A stretch of 6,722 bases of DNA from an uncultured Ruminococcus sp. Lineage in GTDB: Bacteria; Bacillota; Clostridia; Oscillospirales; Ruminococcaceae. The notes under the pieces were generated by a model. The model was not told the origin of the DNA and did no database searches. It was given only the letters and a program-made list of their open reading frames with translations. The DNA lies in contig CAMHMM010000103.1 in NCBI GenBank assembly GCA_946186215.1, positions 1-6,722 on the forward strand. Reading direction: 5' to 3'. The position numbers and the translations under genes were made by a program. Shown here piece by piece: positions 5,015 through 6,722 of the stretch (position 1 is its first letter; each line of letters opens with the position of its first letter).

Positions 5015-5776
5015 ATGACATTTCCAGATATTATAAAAGATCTGAGAATTAAGCAAAATCTTACAACTGATGCTGTGGCTGAAAATATAGGTGTATCAGT
5101 GGCAGCATACAGATATTATGAAAGAGGAGAACGCGAACCGAACATTTCCACCATCAATAAACTCGCCGACTTCTACGGCGTGTCTGTGGATTATCTCCTC
5201 GGGCGCACCCAGATAAAGGAGCCTGCATACAATGATATATTTGCCGCACTGGGCATAGATCCCGCCATAAAAGCCACCACACCCGAGTTCATGAAAGCGT
5301 TCAGCGAACTGAGTGAGCCTTTTCAGGCCGTGATCTATCAGGCGATGACCGAGATACTTGCAAAGATACCGCGCCCCGCCTCAGAGCCCGAACGGAAGAT
5401 AGTATATATCTCGGTTATGGATATGCCCGCCTCTGCAGGTGTGGGCATCGACCTTGACTGTGACGAGTACACAAGCGAAAAGGCCTTTTATGAGCCCGAA
5501 GCGGACGGCGACTTTGCCGTACAGGTGGACGGTGACAGCATGGAGCCCGACTACACGGACGGCTGCTATGTGCTTATCCGCAAGTATACAGACGGGCAGT
5601 ACCCCTCATACGGTGATGTGGCGCTGTTCGTTTGCAAGGTCGATGACGAGTACAGGGGCTTTGTCAAGCAGTGGCGTGACGGCGTTCTCCACAGCCTTAA
5701 TCCCGAATATGATGATTTCACCTCGGACGATATCCGCCCCATCGGCGAAGTTGTGGCGGTACTGGAGAGGGTATAA
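5015..5776 (+). CDS. CI/LexA-like phage repressor (XRE HTH + S24 peptidase)
   Basis: A 253-residue repressor. Residues 5-63 are an XRE/HTH_3 domain (start DIIKDLRIKQNL, recognition-helix region SVAAYRYYERGEREP, closing VSVDYLLG). Residues 65-130 form a linker, and about 130-250 an S24 peptidase domain. The catalytic pair is probably Ser175 (in GDSMEP) and Lys218 (in GFVKQW), 43 residues apart as in lambda CI, and the likely self-cleavage bond is Ala141-Gly142 (in PASAGVG). The protein should bind the operators at 4857-4988, keep the leftward early operon silent, control its own level, and be inactivated by RecA-stimulated cleavage after DNA damage. ATG at 5015 is chosen over an in-frame GTG at 5006 because AAGGGGTG (5001-5008) is well spaced for it and overlaps the GTG. 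The first ~130 bases are more AT-rich than the rest. Confidence 0.93.
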   Translation: MTFPDIIKDLRIKQNLTTDAVAENIGVSVAAYRYYERGEREPNISTINKLADFYGVSVDYLLGRTQIKEPAYNDIFAALGIDPAIKATTPEFMKAFSELSEPFQAVIYQAMTEILAKIPRPASEPERKIVYISVMDMPASAGVGIDLDCDEYTSEKAFYEPEADGDFAVQVDGDSMEPDYTDGCYVLIRKYTDGQYPSYGDVALFVCKVDDEYRGFVKQWRDGVLHSLNPEYDDFTSDDIRPIGEVVAVLERV

Positions 5777-5792
5777 GATTAATAGCAGGCAT

Positions 5793-5824
5793 AAAAAAAG
5801 GCCGTCCCCGGTATGGGGACGGTC
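5793..5824 (-). terminator. Rho-independent terminator between convergent genes
   Basis: A 10-bp stem (5800-5809 with 5815-5824, one G-U pair at the second position) closes a 5-base loop GGTAT. Seven A residues at 5793-5799 give a U-run in the minus-strand transcript, so it should end the Abi mRNA just before it runs into the repressor gene. On the plus strand only CTGCTAAAAATTATTTT follows, so termination of the repressor mRNA would be weaker. Confidence 0.82.
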
Positions 5825-5849
5825 TGCTAAAAATTATTTTGTATGCCCG

Positions 5850-6722
5850 CTATATCTTTTTCTCCCAATTATCACAGAATCCGTAATATCTCATATCAAC
5901 AAAAGGATATTTTTTGCAAAGATCAATGATTGCATTTTTCAAATCAGCATATTCATATTCTGTAAGAACTCTTTTCAATTCAAGTACAAATCCGAAAACT
6001 CTTGAATTATCCGGCTTACCATCCGGCGCTTTTCTTAAAAGTTGCTGTTCTGTCTTGTTCAAAGTTGGTTTTGTTTTGAAAAGCCTGTTAAATACTCTGC
6101 TGTTATGGGCGCAAATGTTACGAAGGATAGAAAATGATCTGAGATACTTTCCGAATGTATCATCTGCATTGTTTGAAATCATGCCAAAATAGCAAGCTAC
6201 TTTCTTTCGTATTTCACTGTCTGTTATTGCATACAGCTTTGAAAGATCTGAAAGTGTGAACAACTCTATAAATGCCCAAATAGGCATATCCTCTCCCAGA
6301 TCATCAACGAAATGTTTGATAAACGCTTCGTGTTCAGCGTTTTTGTCTTTCAGAGCATTGACCTTGTCCATTATTGCGCTATATTTTTCGTAATCCGAAA
6401 AATTATTATTGTCAATATACCCTAATGCTCCGTATTTTTCTGCAAAATAATACGCATATAGTGATTTGATCTTTATTTCAGCTCGTTCCAATGACATCAT
6501 AAGTGCTGCTCTGAATCCCTCATCGAAAGAATATATGTCGATAATGTTCTGAAACTCTGCACTTTTGTAAAACACATCGTTTTTTCGCAGTGTCAAAGAA
6601 TATCCGCTGACACGATAATAATTATTTTCAAGCAAGAACTTTTCTGCTTGTTTTTCGTCTTTTATATTCAACCCGCGTTTTTTGAGTATTTCTATCTGTT
6701 CTTCTATGGTTTTAAAATCCTT
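5850..6722 (-). CDS. Abi_2 family (AbiD/AbiF-like) HEPN abortive-infection protein, N-terminus beyond window
   Basis: 290 codons are visible. The frame is open to the right edge, where it reads KDFKTIEEQIEILKKRG, the usual opening of this family, so only a few residues are probably missing; the TTG at 6669-6671 is an internal leucine, not the start. The NNYYRVSGYSL segment (visible residues 33-43) and a later RNICAH (201-206) are typical: the latter is the Rx4H motif of HEPN ribonucleases. Abi_2 proteins abort infection by incoming phages, probably by cutting RNA once triggered. The gene is clearly more AT-rich than the leftward operon, which suggests separate acquisition. It converges on the repressor gene and is outside the repressed operon, fitting expression in the lysogen. 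Its promoter lies outside the window. A role in prophage-encoded exclusion is inference. Confidence 0.88.
   Translation of the reverse strand, partial: KDFKTIEEQIEILKKRGLNIKDEKQAEKFLLENNYYRVSGYSLTLRKNDVFYKSAEFQNIIDIYSFDEGFRAALMMSLERAEIKIKSLYAYYFAEKYGALGYIDNNNFSDYEKYSAIMDKVNALKDKNAEHEAFIKHFVDDLGEDMPIWAFIELFTLSDLSKLYAITDSEIRKKVACYFGMISNNADDTFGKYLRSFSILRNICAHNSRVFNRLFKTKPTLNKTEQQLLRKAPDGKPDNSRVFGFVLELKRVLTEYEYADLKNAIIDLCKKYPFVDMRYYGFCDNWEKKI

Larger units (their letters stand above)
1..6722. mobile_element. Prophage early/immunity region (partial)
   Basis: The whole window reads as part of a temperate phage genome. It has a CI/LexA-like repressor divergent from a leftward operon of very small overlapping genes, an excisionase-type HTH protein, a MazG-like protein, an SMC-like ATPase and a Sak4-like ATPase, with an Abi gene on the other side of the repressor. 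No integrase, attachment site, structural gene or host gene is visible, so neither boundary is seen. An integrative conjugative element could carry a similar repressor, but the Sak4/SMC/MazG set argues for a phage. Confidence 0.8.

Noticed and set aside
5439..6005. Plus-strand 188-codon ORF
   Set aside because: It is an out-of-frame reading of the repressor gene that runs through the terminator into the opposite strand of the Abi gene.
1..6722. CRISPR array, tRNA, rRNA or insertion sequence
   Set aside because: No regularly spaced direct repeats, cloverleaf-like sequence, rRNA segment or transposase was seen on reading both strands.

Overview
The window looks like the immunity and early region of a temperate phage (prophage) in a low- to mid-GC Firmicute, most likely a gut or rumen Clostridia of the Ruminococcus/Oscillospiraceae kind. 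Support for this is the strong AGGAGGTGA-type ribosome binding sites, TTGACA-17-TATTAT promoters, and a gene set typical of clostridial siphophages. The host assignment is inference from style only; no host gene, integrase, tRNA or att site is in view.

Layout. (1) Positions 1-4809, minus strand: one long, tightly packed leftward operon. In transcription order it holds three very small genes (46, 52 and 59 codons; two encode hydrophobic peptides), an excisionase-type helix-turn-helix protein, five small proteins of unknown function (one with four cysteines), a MazG-like NTP pyrophosphohydrolase, a stand-alone protein resembling the glycyl-radical C-terminus of anaerobic ribonucleotide reductase (NrdD), an SMC/RecF-like ATPase, and a Sak4-type RecA-like ATPase that runs off the left edge. 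Most junctions are 1- or 4-base stop/start overlaps, so the genes are probably translationally coupled. (2) Positions 4810-5014: a divergent control region with two facing-away promoters of nearly identical design and four copies of a 15-bp operator of form ATAAC-N5-GTTAT, placed equivalently at each promoter. The leftward transcript is predicted to begin with a perfect hairpin. (3) Positions 5015-5776, plus strand: a CI/LexA-like repressor with an XRE helix-turn-helix and an S24 autopeptidase domain. (4) Positions 5793-5824: a terminator hairpin between convergent genes, with its T-run on the minus strand. (5) Positions 5850-6722, minus strand: an Abi_2 (AbiD/AbiF-type) HEPN-domain protein, AT-rich, whose N-terminus is cut by the window edge.

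How it works together (inference). In the lysogen the repressor would hold the four operators, shutting off the leftward early operon and controlling its own promoter. The Abi protein, outside that operon, could still be expressed and guard the lysogen against other phages. DNA damage would trigger RecA-stimulated self-cleavage of the repressor at Ala141-Gly142, releasing the operon, whose recognisable products point to excision, nucleotide-pool management and DNA recombination. No Cro-like gene is evident at the usual position. The most notable items are the mirrored promoter/operator design, the orphan NrdD-like glycyl-radical domain beside a MazG-like gene, and the chain of unassigned small genes.
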